Shown: in pieces, positions 49,886-57,951 of the stretch
Numbering within the stretch: the stretch's first letter is position 1
How the letters are laid out: each line of letters begins with the position of its first letter
Source: Clavibacter phaseoli
GTDB lineage: Bacteria; Actinomycetota; Actinomycetes; Actinomycetales; Microbacteriaceae
Length of the DNA stretch: 64,000 bases
Direction of reading: 5' to 3'
Assembly (NCBI RefSeq): GCF_021922925.1
Contig: NZ_CP040786.1
Coordinates: forward strand, 558,001-622,000
Translations under genes and position numbers: made by a program
The notes under the pieces: generated by a model
Seen by the model: the letters and a program-made list of their open reading frames with translations, nothing else
Databases searched by the model: none
Told to the model about the DNA's origin: nothing

Positions 49886-51265
49886 ATGACCGGATCCCGT
49901 CCCGCCCGCACCCCGACCCGCCGGCGGTCGCGCGTCGCCCGTCGCCGCGACGCCGTGCTCGCGGGCGTCGTCGCGACCGCGGTGGTCGGCGTGGGCCTCC
50001 TCACCGGGATCCTCCCGTCGCCCGTCGGCGGCGCGTCGGCGGATTCCGCCTCGTGCACCGTCGACGCGCTCACGGCCGGCTGGTCGACCGGAACGCTGCA
50101 CCTCTCCGCGGCGGAGGTCGACGGCGACGCGGGGGTCGCGGTCCTCGACGTGCGCGGCGACGAGCCCGCCGCCACCGCCAGCACCATGAAGGTCCTCACC
50201 GCCGCGGCCGCCGTCGAGGCGCTCGGCCCGGACCGCCGCATCGCCACGCGCGTCGTGCAGGGCGCGCGCGCCGACACGGTCGTCCTCGTCGGCGGCGGCG
50301 ATGCCACGCTCAGCCGCCTGGCATCCGGCACCGACGGCGTCTACCCCGACGCCCCGCACCTCGACGACCTCGCGCGCCAGGTGCTCGAGGCCCGCCGCCA
50401 GGACCCCGACCTCGCGGGCGTCCCCATCCGCCGCCTCCAGGTCGACAGCAGCCTGTTCACCGGGCCCGCGTGGCTGCCGGAGTGGCCGCTCGAGGCGCGG
50501 CGCGGCGGATCCATGTCCAACATCACGGCGCTCATGGTCGACGGCGACCGCGACGACCCCGCCGAGCCCTACTCGCGCCGCGGCGAGGCGGCCGTCGCGC
50601 GCGCGGCCGACGCCTTCGCGGCGCTCCTCGGCGACGACGTGGCGGCCGACGGCCCGCTCGTGACCGCGGCGCCCGGATCCGCCGTGCTCGGCACCGTGGA
50701 GTCCGCGCCCGTCCGCGACCTCGTCGGCTACATGCTCACGCACTCCGACGACACGCTCGCGGAGACCCTCGCGCGGCTCGTCGCGATCGAGACGGGCGCG
50801 GGCAGCGCCGCCGCGGACATCCAGCGCGGCACGCCCGCCGCCCTCGCCGGCCTCGACCTGCCGACCGACGGGATCGTGCTGGTCGACGGCTCCGGCCTGT
50901 CGGACGCGAACCGGGTGCCGGCCGCGCTCCTCACGCGGCTCATGGTGCGGATCGCCGAGCACCGCGGCGACCTCGCCATCGTCGACGCCGGGCTCGCCGT
51001 CGCCGGGCGCACCGGCACGCTGGCCGAGGGTGGCCGCTTCACGGGCGAGGCCGACGCCGCCGCCGGTCGGATCCGCGGCAAGACGGGCACGCTCGAGCGG
51101 ATGCACGGCCTCACCGGCATCGCCGACGCGGAGGACGGCACCGAGGTGGCCTTCACGATCTGGGCGGAGGACGTGGATCCGTCCGTCCCCGCGGAGTCCG
51201 CCCGCGCGGAGATCGACGCCCTCGCGACCGGGCTGCACCGCTGCGGCGGCGCGCTCGGCGGCTGA
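49886..51265 (+). CDS. dacB: D-Ala-D-Ala carboxypeptidase/endopeptidase, PBP4 type
   Basis: Trims peptidoglycan stems outside the cell. 459 residues: membrane anchor or signal at about 22-45, then a class-C penicillin-binding domain with SxxK as STMK (Ser99, Lys102) and KTG as RGKTGTL. The second motif, normally SxN (SDN), reads SDD in MLTHSDDTLAE. The chain between motifs 1 and 2 includes the long insertion typical of DacB. TAGCCT 6 nt before the ATG. A two-component system follows on the other strand. Confidence 0.9.
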   Translation: MTGSRPARTPTRRRSRVARRRDAVLAGVVATAVVGVGLLTGILPSPVGGASADSASCTVDALTAGWSTGTLHLSAAEVDGDAGVAVLDVRGDEPAATASTMKVLTAAAAVEALGPDRRIATRVVQGARADTVVLVGGGDATLSRLASGTDGVYPDAPHLDDLARQVLEARRQDPDLAGVPIRRLQVDSSLFTGPAWLPEWPLEARRGGSMSNITALMVDGDRDDPAEPYSRRGEAAVARAADAFAALLGDDVAADGPLVTAAPGSAVLGTVESAPVRDLVGYMLTHSDDTLAETLARLVAIETGAGSAAADIQRGTPAALAGLDLPTDGIVLVDGSGLSDANRVPAALLTRLMVRIAEHRGDLAIVDAGLAVAGRTGTLAEGGRFTGEADAAAGRIRGKTGTLERMHGLTGIADAEDGTEVAFTIWAEDVDPSVPAESARAEIDALATGLHRCGGALGG

Positions 51266-51305
51266 TCCGCGGGCGGGACGACGACGCACGGGCGGCCGGA
51301 GGCTG

Positions 51306-51965
51306 CTACCCGGCGCGCTCCACGAGCCGGTGGTCGTGCGCGTACACGACGAGCTGCACGCGGTCCCGCAGCGCGAGCTTCGCGAGGATGCTGCTCACGT
51401 GCGTCTTCACGGTCGACTCGCTCACGAACTCGAGCGCCGCGACCTCCGCGTTCGACAGCCCGCGCGCCACGTGCCCGAAGACGTCCTTCTCGCGCGCGCT
51501 CAGCGAGCGGAACGCGGGCGGCGCCGGGGGAGCGGGGGCCGCGGTCGCGTCCGAGGTGAACAGCTGCGTGAGCTCGTCCGGCGCGAGGACGGCGCTGCCG
51601 GCGTGCACGGCGCGGATCGCCGCGGCGAGGAACGCGGGCGTCGCGTCCTTGAGCAGGAAGCCGCTGGCCCCGCCGCGGATCGCCGTGGCCGAGGCGCGGT
51701 CGAGCGCGAACGTCGTCAGCACGATGACGCGCGGCGGATCGGTCCGGCTCCCGTCGAAGAGCGCCCGCACGGTCTCGAGGCCGTCCATCACGGGCATGCG
51801 CATGTCGAGGAGCACGACGTCGGGCCGCACCTCGTCGATCACGGCGAGGCCCTCCCGCCCGTCGCCGGCCTCGCCGACGACCTCGAGGTCGGGCTGGGCG
51901 TCGAGGGCGACGCGCACGCCGCCGCGGAACAGCTCCTGGTCGTCGACGAGCACGATGCGGATCAC
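51306..51965 (-). CDS. NarL/LuxR-type response regulator
   Basis: 219 residues. Receiver domain 1-120 with acidic pocket Asp8/Asp9, phospho-acceptor Asp54 in VVLLDMRMP and Lys in GFLLKDATP. C-terminal LuxR helix-turn-helix about 152-212 (SLSAREKDVFGHVARGLSNA, then STVKTHVSSILAKL). The GTG start overlaps the kinase stop (GTGA), so both proteins are made together. Target genes unknown. Confidence 0.95.
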   Translation of the reverse strand: MIRIVLVDDQELFRGGVRVALDAQPDLEVVGEAGDGREGLAVIDEVRPDVVLLDMRMPVMDGLETVRALFDGSRTDPPRVIVLTTFALDRASATAIRGGASGFLLKDATPAFLAAAIRAVHAGSAVLAPDELTQLFTSDATAAPAPPAPPAFRSLSAREKDVFGHVARGLSNAEVAALEFVSESTVKTHVSSILAKLALRDRVQLVVYAHDHRLVERAG

Positions 51966-53203
51966 GGGCGGCCTCCCGGCACGAGGGGGATGGGATGCGC
52001 GGCCGGCAGGGGGATGCGGGCGCGCGCGGTGAACAGGTCGTCGACGGCCTCGGCCTCGAGGTCGCCGCCGACGGCCGCGAGCCGGGCGCGCATGCCCTCG
52101 ACCCCCGTGCCGACGCGCAGGGACTCGAGGCCGGTGTGGGCGCCGGGCTCGGGCAGGTCGCCGCGCCGGGCGACCGGGTTCTCGACCTCGAGCACGACGT
52201 CGGCGGCGCGCCAGGTCTCGCGGAGGCGGATCCGCCCGCCCGGGGCGCCGTGCCGCATCGCGTTGGTCGTCATCTCCTGCGCGACGCGGCGGATGACCAC
52301 CTGGCGCGCGGGATCCACGGGCCGGCGGCTGCCGCGCACGTCGTGCGCGAGGTCGACGCCGGCCGCCCGCACCTGCGCGACGACCGCGTCGAGGTCCTCG
52401 GGCCCGTCGTCGGCCTCGGCCGGGCTGGTGCCGCTCAGCACCTCGCGCACCTCCGCGAGCGAGCGGCGGGCGGTGTCGGCGATGGTGGCGGAGACGCCGC
52501 GGATCCGCTCCTCGTCGTCGAGGAACTGCACCGAGTCGGCCTGGGCGATGATCACCGCGAGCGAGTGCCCGACGATGTCGTGCACGTCGCGCGCCATGCT
52601 CGCGCGCAGCGTCTCGGCCTGCGCGAGGTCGACGGCCTTGACGGCGGTGTCCTCCGCCTGGACGCGCAGGCGCGACTCGGAGCTGCGGGCGCGGATCGCG
52701 CGCGCCACGAGGCCGGTCAGCCACGCGAGGAGCAGGGCGAGGACGGGCGCCGCCGCGAAGATCACGCCGCCCGGGCCGCCGGGCTGCGTGAAGACGGAGA
52801 AGCGCGCGCCCGTCTGCAGGAGGTAGACGGTGGCCACCGAGCCGCCGACGAGGGCGGACGCGGCGCCGAGCACGGCGGTGATGCGGGATCCGCGTCGCGC
52901 CGTCGAGTAGAGCACGAGGAGGAGCGCGACGTCGGCGAAGCCGGGCCGCTCGCCCAGCTGCCACTGCGCCAGCGCCATCGCCCACGCGAGGACGAGCGCG
53001 GTGCCCGGGAGGACGGAGCGCACGATGATGGCGGCGAACGCCAGCGCGGCGACGAGGAGGCTCGCCTCCTGCACGTCCACGGGCGGGACCACGGCGAGGC
53101 CGGCGATCAGGAGTCCGGCGACCGCGTCGATCGCGACCTCGGCACCGGTGCGGCGACGGGGTGACGACGTCGAGCGCGTCGCGGCGGCGGTCCCGGTGTC
53201 CAT
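51962..53203 (-). CDS. Sensor histidine kinase (HisKA_3 type)
   Basis: 413 residues. Four to six membrane helices between 22 and 172, no large extracytoplasmic domain, so it probably senses through the membrane. Dimerisation/phospho-acceptor domain with His208 in ARDVHDIVGHSLAVII, then the ATPase domain ending HTGLESLRVGTGVEGMRARL. The DesK/NarX-like pairing with the LuxR regulator is standard. The ATG has TAGGCT 7 nt upstream and no ribosome site, suggesting a leaderless operon. Confidence 0.93.
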   Translation of the reverse strand: MDTGTAAATRSTSSPRRRTGAEVAIDAVAGLLIAGLAVVPPVDVQEASLLVAALAFAAIIVRSVLPGTALVLAWAMALAQWQLGERPGFADVALLLVLYSTARRGSRITAVLGAASALVGGSVATVYLLQTGARFSVFTQPGGPGGVIFAAAPVLALLLAWLTGLVARAIRARSSESRLRVQAEDTAVKAVDLAQAETLRASMARDVHDIVGHSLAVIIAQADSVQFLDDEERIRGVSATIADTARRSLAEVREVLSGTSPAEADDGPEDLDAVVAQVRAAGVDLAHDVRGSRRPVDPARQVVIRRVAQEMTTNAMRHGAPGGRIRLRETWRAADVVLEVENPVARRGDLPEPGAHTGLESLRVGTGVEGMRARLAAVGGDLEAEAVDDLFTARARIPLPAAHPIPLVPGGRP

Positions 53204-53210
53204 CGGCCAC

Positions 53211-53216
53211 AGCCTA
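53211..53216 (-). promoter_or_regulatory. -10 box of the two-component operon (leaderless)
   Basis: TAGGCT on the minus strand, 7 nt before the kinase ATG. Confidence 0.55.
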
Positions 53217-53240
53217 GGCGCGGGCCCGGGGGCGGGTCGC

Positions 53241-53275
53241 CCCTCGCGGGTACCGGTCGCCGGTACCCGCGAGGG
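53241..53275. terminator. 16-bp perfect hairpin after the SDR-TUDOR operon
   Basis: CCCTCGCGGGTACCGG (53241-53256) pairs fully with 53260-53275 across a 3-nt loop TCG. It lies 6 bp past the TUDOR-gene stop, insulating the two-component genes from the stress operon. Confidence 0.8.
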
Positions 53276-53281
53276 AGGGCC

Positions 53282-53491
53282 CTACTTCTTCTTCGTCAGC
53301 GCGGATCCCTTGTGGGCCGCGGTCTTGCCGGACTTGTCGCTCTCCACGATGTACGCGGGCTCGTCGGACGACGCCGTGAAGTGCTGCCCGTCGTGCTGGA
53401 AGTCCTTCGTCTTCTCCTCGACGACCTTCCCGTGGGTCTCGCCCTGCGGCGTGTTCCAGGTGACGTGGTCGCCCTTCTCCAGCTCGGCCAT
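53282..53491 (-). CDS. Small TUDOR-like domain protein (DUF2945, hypervirulence-associated family)
   Basis: 69 residues. MAELEKGDHVTWNTPQGETH followed by GKVVEEKT and AYIVESDKSGKTAAHKGSAL is the DUF2945 pattern, a compact beta-barrel; the name comes from fungal homologues. Function unknown in bacteria. Its start shares one base with the SDR stop (TGATG), so the two are co-translated. Ends in a Lys-rich tail. Confidence 0.85.
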   Translation of the reverse strand: MAELEKGDHVTWNTPQGETHGKVVEEKTKDFQHDGQHFTASSDEPAYIVESDKSGKTAAHKGSALTKKK

Positions 53492-54288
53492 CAGATCGTC
53501 GCCACCGATCCGGAGTCGACGCGGTAGTTGGATCCGTTCACGAACGACGCGAGGTCGGAGCAGAGGAACGCGACCACGTTGGCGACCTCGGCGGGCTCGC
53601 CGCGGCGCTTGAGCTCCATGTACGGGCGCTCCTCGTCGAGGAAGGACTCGATCGCGTCGTCCTTCGAGGTGCCCAGCTGGTCGGCGCGCTTCTCCATCAT
53701 CGCGTCGGTCATGGGCGTGTGGATGAAGGCGGGCGAGACCGCGTTCACGAGCAGGCCCTCCTTCGCGTAGCTGCGCGAGAGGCCCTTCGACAGCGCGAGG
53801 ATCCCGGCCTTCGCGGCGCAGTAGGGGAGCTCGTCGTCGTACGGCTGCACGGCGTCCTCGGAGGCGAGGAACACGATCCGGCCCCAGCCGCCCTTCCGGA
53901 GCGACGGGAGGAACCGCTTCACGAGCCGCACGGGGCCCATGAGGTCGACCTCGATGGTGTTCGTCCAGCCCTCGTCGTCGATCTCGTGGAAGAGGCCCTG
54001 CGCGCCGGTGATGCCCGCGGACTGCACGAGGATGTCGATGTCGCCGACGGCCTCCTGCACCTTGTCGTGCAGCGCGGCGAGCGACTCGACGCTCGTCACG
54101 TCGGCCGCGAACGCGTGCACGCGGTCGCCGCCGTCGAGCTTCGCGGCGGCCTCGTCGAGCGATCCCTGGTCCTGGTCGCTGAGGACGACGGTCGCGCCCT
54201 CGGCGAGGAGGATGCGGGCGGTCTCCCACCCGATCCCCGAGTCGGCTCCCGTGATGAGCGCGGTCTTGCCTGTGATGCCGAGATCCAT
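53491..54288 (-). CDS. Short-chain dehydrogenase/reductase
   Basis: 265 residues, classical SDR: TGADSGIGWETA at 11-22, Asp in LSDQDQGS suggesting NAD, QSAG in place of NNAG, catalytic Ser in FLASEDAV and YxxxK as YCAAK. Ends VNGSNYRVDSGSVATI. GAGGAGACCGAG lies directly before the ATG at 54288. It is translated with the TUDOR-domain gene; dps lies just upstream behind a hairpin. Substrate unknown. Confidence 0.9.
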   Translation of the reverse strand: MDLGITGKTALITGADSGIGWETARILLAEGATVVLSDQDQGSLDEAAAKLDGGDRVHAFAADVTSVESLAALHDKVQEAVGDIDILVQSAGITGAQGLFHEIDDEGWTNTIEVDLMGPVRLVKRFLPSLRKGGWGRIVFLASEDAVQPYDDELPYCAAKAGILALSKGLSRSYAKEGLLVNAVSPAFIHTPMTDAMMEKRADQLGTSKDDAIESFLDEERPYMELKRRGEPAEVANVVAFLCSDLASFVNGSNYRVDSGSVATI

Positions 54289-54350
54289 CTCGGTCTCCTC
54301 GTCTGCCCCGCGAGGGGCGTCGTGGTGCGGTCTGCCGTGCCCTCCTGGAC

Positions 54351-54390
54351 ACGACGAGGGCCGCACCTGGCGGCGCGGCCCTCGGGTCGT
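54351..54390. terminator. Hairpin after dps
   Basis: GAGGGCCGC (54356-54364) pairs with 54375-54383, extended by five more pairs (ACGAC/GTCGT) across a 2-nt bulge. It is 19 bp past the dps stop on the minus strand. Confidence 0.65.
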
Positions 54391-54409
54391 GATGTGCGTG
54401 CTGCTCGCG

Positions 54410-54970
54410 CTACTCGGCGGCCGAGCCGACGCGGCGGTTCTCCGCGGAGACCATCCACGCGTACTGCTCGAGCGCGGTGATGAAGCCGTGGAGGAGATCC
54501 GCGGTGGTCGGGTCCTCCTCGTCGACGTCGTCGTGCACCTCGCGCATGGTGTGCACGGCGGCCTCGAGGCGCTGGGTGATGAGGTCGACGGTCTCGGCCG
54601 TGTCCACCTCGCCCTGCGGGTACTCGGGGAGCGTCGTGGTCTCGGCGACGGTGTCGCTGCGGCCGTCCGGCGTGGCGTGCAGGGCGCGCATGCGCTCGGC
54701 CAGGTCGTCGCTGAACTCGCGCGCCGAGTCGATGATCTCGTCGAGCTGGAGGTGGAGGTCGCGGAAGTTCTTGCCGACGACGTTCCAGTGCGCCTGCTTG
54801 CCCTGGATGTGCAGCTCGATGAGGTCGACGAGCACCTTCTGCATGTTCTCGTGCAGCTGCTCGCTGGCCTTGAAGCCGCGCTCGGCGTTCTGGCGCTTGG
54901 TGGGCTTGGAGCCCTCGGGCTGGGTGGCCTTCTCGGATGCGCTGGTGGGGCGTTCGACGGTCGTGGTCAT
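54410..54970 (-). CDS. dps: Dps-family ferritin-like DNA-protection protein
   Basis: Forms a 12-subunit shell that oxidises and stores iron and can coat DNA. 186 residues; a Lys-containing N-terminal tail of about 35 residues (possible DNA contact) precedes the four-helix fold. Ferroxidase residues sit in ELHIQGKQAHWNVVGKNF (the two His) and DLHLQLDEIIDSARE (Asp and Glu). ATG at 54970 with GAGGAGT upstream. No iron box is visible in the 244-bp divergent gap (54971-55214), so oxidative or stationary-phase control is more likely. Confidence 0.94.
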   Translation of the reverse strand: MTTTVERPTSASEKATQPEGSKPTKRQNAERGFKASEQLHENMQKVLVDLIELHIQGKQAHWNVVGKNFRDLHLQLDEIIDSAREFSDDLAERMRALHATPDGRSDTVAETTTLPEYPQGEVDTAETVDLITQRLEAAVHTMREVHDDVDEEDPTTADLLHGFITALEQYAWMVSAENRRVGSAAE

Positions 54971-55214
54971 GTGCGACTCCTCGTTCTGTTCGTTCGTGGG
55001 GTCGGGGGTTCCCGATCCGCGCGGGGCGTCGTCCGGTGGGATCCGGCCCCGCTGGCCGGGCGCGCTCGCGCACGTCATCCGGCCTCTCCTCGACGGTACG
55101 CCCGCCGGTTCCTCGGCGCACGAACGGTGAGGGCGCTCACAGTCCGCGCCCAGGGTGGAGCGCCCGCGCTTCGCCCAGCGGACGGGCCGGCCCTCCCGGT
55201 GCTTGGCTGGATCC

Positions 55215-56093
55215 ATGACCGTCCTCACCTCCGACCTCCGCGTCCTGCGCGACGCCCGCGCGATCCTCGTCGAGAGCCTGTGGTGGGATGCCGCGGGCGA
55301 CGTCATGTGGAACGACATCACCGCGGGCACGCTGCACCGGAGCCCATGGGCAGGCGCGGTCGACGGATCCGACGACACCGTGCTCGAGCTGCCGCCGCCG
55401 CTCGCCTCCTTCCAGCCGGCCGACGACGGCGGCTACGTCGCGGGCCTCGGCGACCGCATCGTGCTCGTCGACCGGGAGGGCCGGATCACGCGCGAGCTCG
55501 CCCGGGTCGAGCACGCGCACGGGGGCATCCGGCTCAACGAGGGCAAGTGCGATCCCCGCGGCCGCTTCGTCATCGGCTCCATGGACGTCACCGACGGCGA
55601 GCCCGACGCGGCCGTCTACTCGGTCGACGGGTCCGGCGAGCTGCGCACGCTCCTCGGCGGCTTCGCGGTCACCAACGGCTTCGAGTGGACCGACGGCGGC
55701 CGCACCATGGTGCTCGCCGACACCGGGCAGCAGACCGTGTACCGGGCGCCCTACTCCGCCGACGGCGAGCTCGGGGAGCTCGAGCACTGGATCCACGGCG
55801 AGATGAGCGACGGCCTCACCCTCTACGTCGACGGCTACGCGTGGAACGGGATCTACGGCGCGGGCAAGGTGATCCGCTGGGCGCCCGACGGCACGAAGGA
55901 CCTCGAGATCGAGATCCCGGCGCCGAACGTCACCTCGGTGGCGTTCGCGGGACCGGACCTGCGCACCCTCGTCATCGGCACGGCGCGCGAGAACCTCACC
56001 GAGGAGCAGCTCGAGGAGCACCCGCTCTCCGGCGGCGTCTTCGCGATCGACACCGCGGTGTCCGGCCGCCCGGTGTCCGTCTTCCGCACCTGA
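55215..56093 (+). CDS. SMP-30/gluconolactonase/LRE family protein
   Basis: 292 residues, six-bladed propeller that hydrolyses sugar lactones with a divalent metal. ILVESLWWDAAGDVMWNDI carries the first-blade acid, IRLNEGKCDPRGRFVIGSMD and FAVTNGFEWTDGGRTMVLAD the later metal ligands (Asn), and SDGLTLYVDGYAWN the catalytic Asp. ATG at 55215 (MTVLTSDLRV), with only a modest ribosome site. Single gene. Sugar specificity unknown. Confidence 0.9.
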   Translation: MTVLTSDLRVLRDARAILVESLWWDAAGDVMWNDITAGTLHRSPWAGAVDGSDDTVLELPPPLASFQPADDGGYVAGLGDRIVLVDREGRITRELARVEHAHGGIRLNEGKCDPRGRFVIGSMDVTDGEPDAAVYSVDGSGELRTLLGGFAVTNGFEWTDGGRTMVLADTGQQTVYRAPYSADGELGELEHWIHGEMSDGLTLYVDGYAWNGIYGAGKVIRWAPDGTKDLEIEIPAPNVTSVAFAGPDLRTLVIGTARENLTEEQLEEHPLSGGVFAIDTAVSGRPVSVFRT

Positions 56094-56175
56094 CGCGGTC
56101 GGGGCCCGGCGGCCGGGCGTAGCGTCGACAGCGCCGTCCGACCGGGCGGCGACACTCTCACGAGGAGGAACGCAC

Positions 56176-56742
56176 ATGACCGGAGAGAGCATCCAGGGCC
56201 GCAAGGTGGCCTTCCTGCTGACGGACGGCTTCGAGCAGGTCGAGCTGACCGAGCCGTGGAAGGCCGTGCAGGAGGCGGGCGGCACGCCCGTCCTGGTGTC
56301 CCCGAAGTCGGACACCGTCCAGGGCCTCGACCACATCGACAAGGCCGACACGTTCGACGTCGACGTCCAGGTGAAGGACGCCGACGCGGCCGACTACGAC
56401 GGCCTCGTGCTGCCCGGCGGCGTCGTGAACGCGGACGACATCCGCGTCGACGCCGACTCGGTGGCCTTCGCCAAGGCCTTCTTCACCGCGGGCAAGCCCG
56501 TCGCGGCGATCTGCCACGCGCCGTGGATCCTCATCGAGGCCGGCGTGGTCGACGGCCGCCGCATGACGTCGTTCCCGACCCTCGCCACCGACCTCCGCAA
56601 CGCGGGCGCCGAGTGGGTCTACGAGGAGGTCGTGGTCGACAGCGGCTTCGTCACCAGCCGCAACCCGGACGACCTGCCCGCGTTCAACGCGAAGCTGATC
56701 GAGGAGATCGCCGAGGGCGAGCACGACGAGCAGCACGCCTGA
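56176..56742 (+). CDS. DJ-1/PfpI-family protein (YhbO/Pfp type)
   Basis: 188 residues. Nucleophile Cys113 in AICHAPWIL with His114 beside it and the partner Glu20 in DGFEQVEL, the triad arrangement of PfpI-like stress proteins that act as glyoxalase or chaperone. The family's GGxVNADDIR segment is present. AGGAGG lies before the ATG and TAGCGT about 55 nt upstream. Single gene. Confidence 0.93.
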   Translation: MTGESIQGRKVAFLLTDGFEQVELTEPWKAVQEAGGTPVLVSPKSDTVQGLDHIDKADTFDVDVQVKDADAADYDGLVLPGGVVNADDIRVDADSVAFAKAFFTAGKPVAAICHAPWILIEAGVVDGRRMTSFPTLATDLRNAGAEWVYEEVVVDSGFVTSRNPDDLPAFNAKLIEEIAEGEHDEQHA

Positions 56743-56777
56743 CCCGTCGGGCCCACCCGCGCGGACGGCCGCGCACC

Positions 56778-56783
56778 TAGGGT
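56778..56783 (+). promoter_or_regulatory. -10 box of the PH-domain gene (leaderless)
   Basis: TAGGGT, 6 nt before the GTG at 56790. Confidence 0.5.
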
Positions 56784-56789
56784 GAGGGC

Positions 56790-57317
56790 GTGACCACGCC
56801 CTCACCCGATGCGCGCTTCCGCCAGACCACGCCCGCCCCGCGCGCCGTCCGCCTCGCCGGGCTCGCGATCGCGGCGGCGGGCCTCGTGGTCCTCGTCGCC
56901 ACCGGGGGCGGCGCGCTCGGCATCGTCCTGGCCGTGCTGCTCGTGGTGGCGGGTGCGGTGGTCGGCGCGCTGCGGATCCGCATCACGCTCGACCCGGACG
57001 AGGTCGAGGTGGCGCTCGTGCCGGTGAGGCGCATCCGGATCCCGTACTCCGCCATCGCGGACTGCACGGTCGTCGACCACCTCCGCCCGCGGACCGTCGG
57101 CGGCATCGGCGTGCGGTCCCTCCCGGGCGGCGGTGCGGCGATCCTGCTCGACGCCGGGCCCGCGGTCGCGATCGAGGCGGCCGACGGCACGCGCCACCTC
57201 GTCCGCAGCACGTTCCCGCGGGAGGCGGCCACGCGGATCCGCGACCGGGCGGCGACCGCTCCGCTCGCGCCTGCCGTCGCGGACGACCCGCAGGATCCGG
57301 CCGCGACCACCGCCTAG
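56790..57317 (+). CDS. Bacterial PH-domain membrane protein
   Basis: 175 residues. Two membrane helices (LAGLAIAAAGLVVLVATGGG and IVLAVLLVVAGAVVGAL) followed by a soluble domain with the bacterial-PH pattern (RITLDPDEVEVALVPVRRI, IPYSAIADCTVVDH). Function unknown. GTG start with TAGGGT 6 nt upstream. It ends 9 bp before lspA, which has its own -10 overlapping this gene's end. Confidence 0.8.
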   Translation: MTTPSPDARFRQTTPAPRAVRLAGLAIAAAGLVVLVATGGGALGIVLAVLLVVAGAVVGALRIRITLDPDEVEVALVPVRRIRIPYSAIADCTVVDHLRPRTVGGIGVRSLPGGGAAILLDAGPAVAIEAADGTRHLVRSTFPREAATRIRDRAATAPLAPAVADDPQDPAATTA

Positions 57318-57320
57318 GCT
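57315..57320 (+). promoter_or_regulatory. -10 box of lspA (leaderless)
   Basis: TAGGCT overlapping the stop of the previous gene, 6 nt before the GTG at 57327. Confidence 0.55.
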
Positions 57321-57326
57321 CGTCGC

Positions 57327-57929
57327 GTGACCACCGCACCCGCCGCCGCACGCCGTTCCCGCACCTCCCGCCCCGTCGTCGTGGCGCTCGCGGTCGTCGT
57401 GGTGGTCGTCGGGTTCGTCCTCGACCAGCTCAGCAAGCGCTGGGCGGTGGATGCCCTCGGCGGCGGCGAGACCATCCCGCTGTTCCCGACCGCGCGCTTC
57501 GCCCTCGTCTACAACCCGGGCGTCTCCTTCGGCATGGGCGCCGAGGTGGGGCCGCTGCTCACCGTCGGGATCATGGCGCTCGCGCTCGGCCTCGCCGTCT
57601 GGGTCGGCTGGCAGATCCGCCACCGCGCGTCGCTGCTGCAGGTGCTGCTCCTCTCGGCCGTGCTCGCGGGCGCGCTCGGCAACCTCTTCGACCGCATCAC
57701 GCGCGCGGAGGACGGGCCGCTGTCGGGCCACGTCGTCGACTTCATCGCCGTCGAGTGGTTCGCGGTCTTCAACGTGGCCGACATCCTCACCGTCTGCGGC
57801 ATGATCGCGTGGGCGCTCACGACCGTGTTCGGGCGCGACCACACGGTCGACGCGAAGGACGCCGAGGCGGACGACGCAGACGCCGACTCGCCCGCCGGCG
57901 CCGGATCCGCGCCCGCCGACCGCGCCTGA
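57327..57929 (+). CDS. lspA: Lipoprotein signal peptidase (signal peptidase II)
   Basis: Cleaves lipid-modified prolipoproteins in the membrane, including the lipoproteins encoded here at 3.1 and 17.9 kb. 200 residues, four helices. All family motifs are present: VLDQLSKRW, VYNPGVSFGMG, GALGNLFDRI (first catalytic Asp), VVDFI and FNVADI (second catalytic Asp). The C-terminal 35 residues are acidic and longer than in most LspA. GTG start with a -10 at 6 nt and no ribosome site. lspA usually sits next to a pseudouridine synthase gene, which is absent here. Confidence 0.96.
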   Translation: MTTAPAAARRSRTSRPVVVALAVVVVVVGFVLDQLSKRWAVDALGGGETIPLFPTARFALVYNPGVSFGMGAEVGPLLTVGIMALALGLAVWVGWQIRHRASLLQVLLLSAVLAGALGNLFDRITRAEDGPLSGHVVDFIAVEWFAVFNVADILTVCGMIAWALTTVFGRDHTVDAKDAEADDADADSPAGAGSAPADRA

Positions 57930-57939
57930 CGCCCCGGCG

Positions 57940-57945
57940 TAGCGT
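57940..57945 (+). promoter_or_regulatory. -10 box of the aldo-keto reductase gene (leaderless)
   Basis: TAGCGT, 6 nt before the ATG at 57952. Confidence 0.5.
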
Positions 57946-57951
57946 GAGGGG

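Noticed and set aside
54971..55214. Iron box in the dps/SMP-30 divergent region
   Set aside because: No TTAGG...CCTAA-type palindrome is present; only GC-rich partial repeats.
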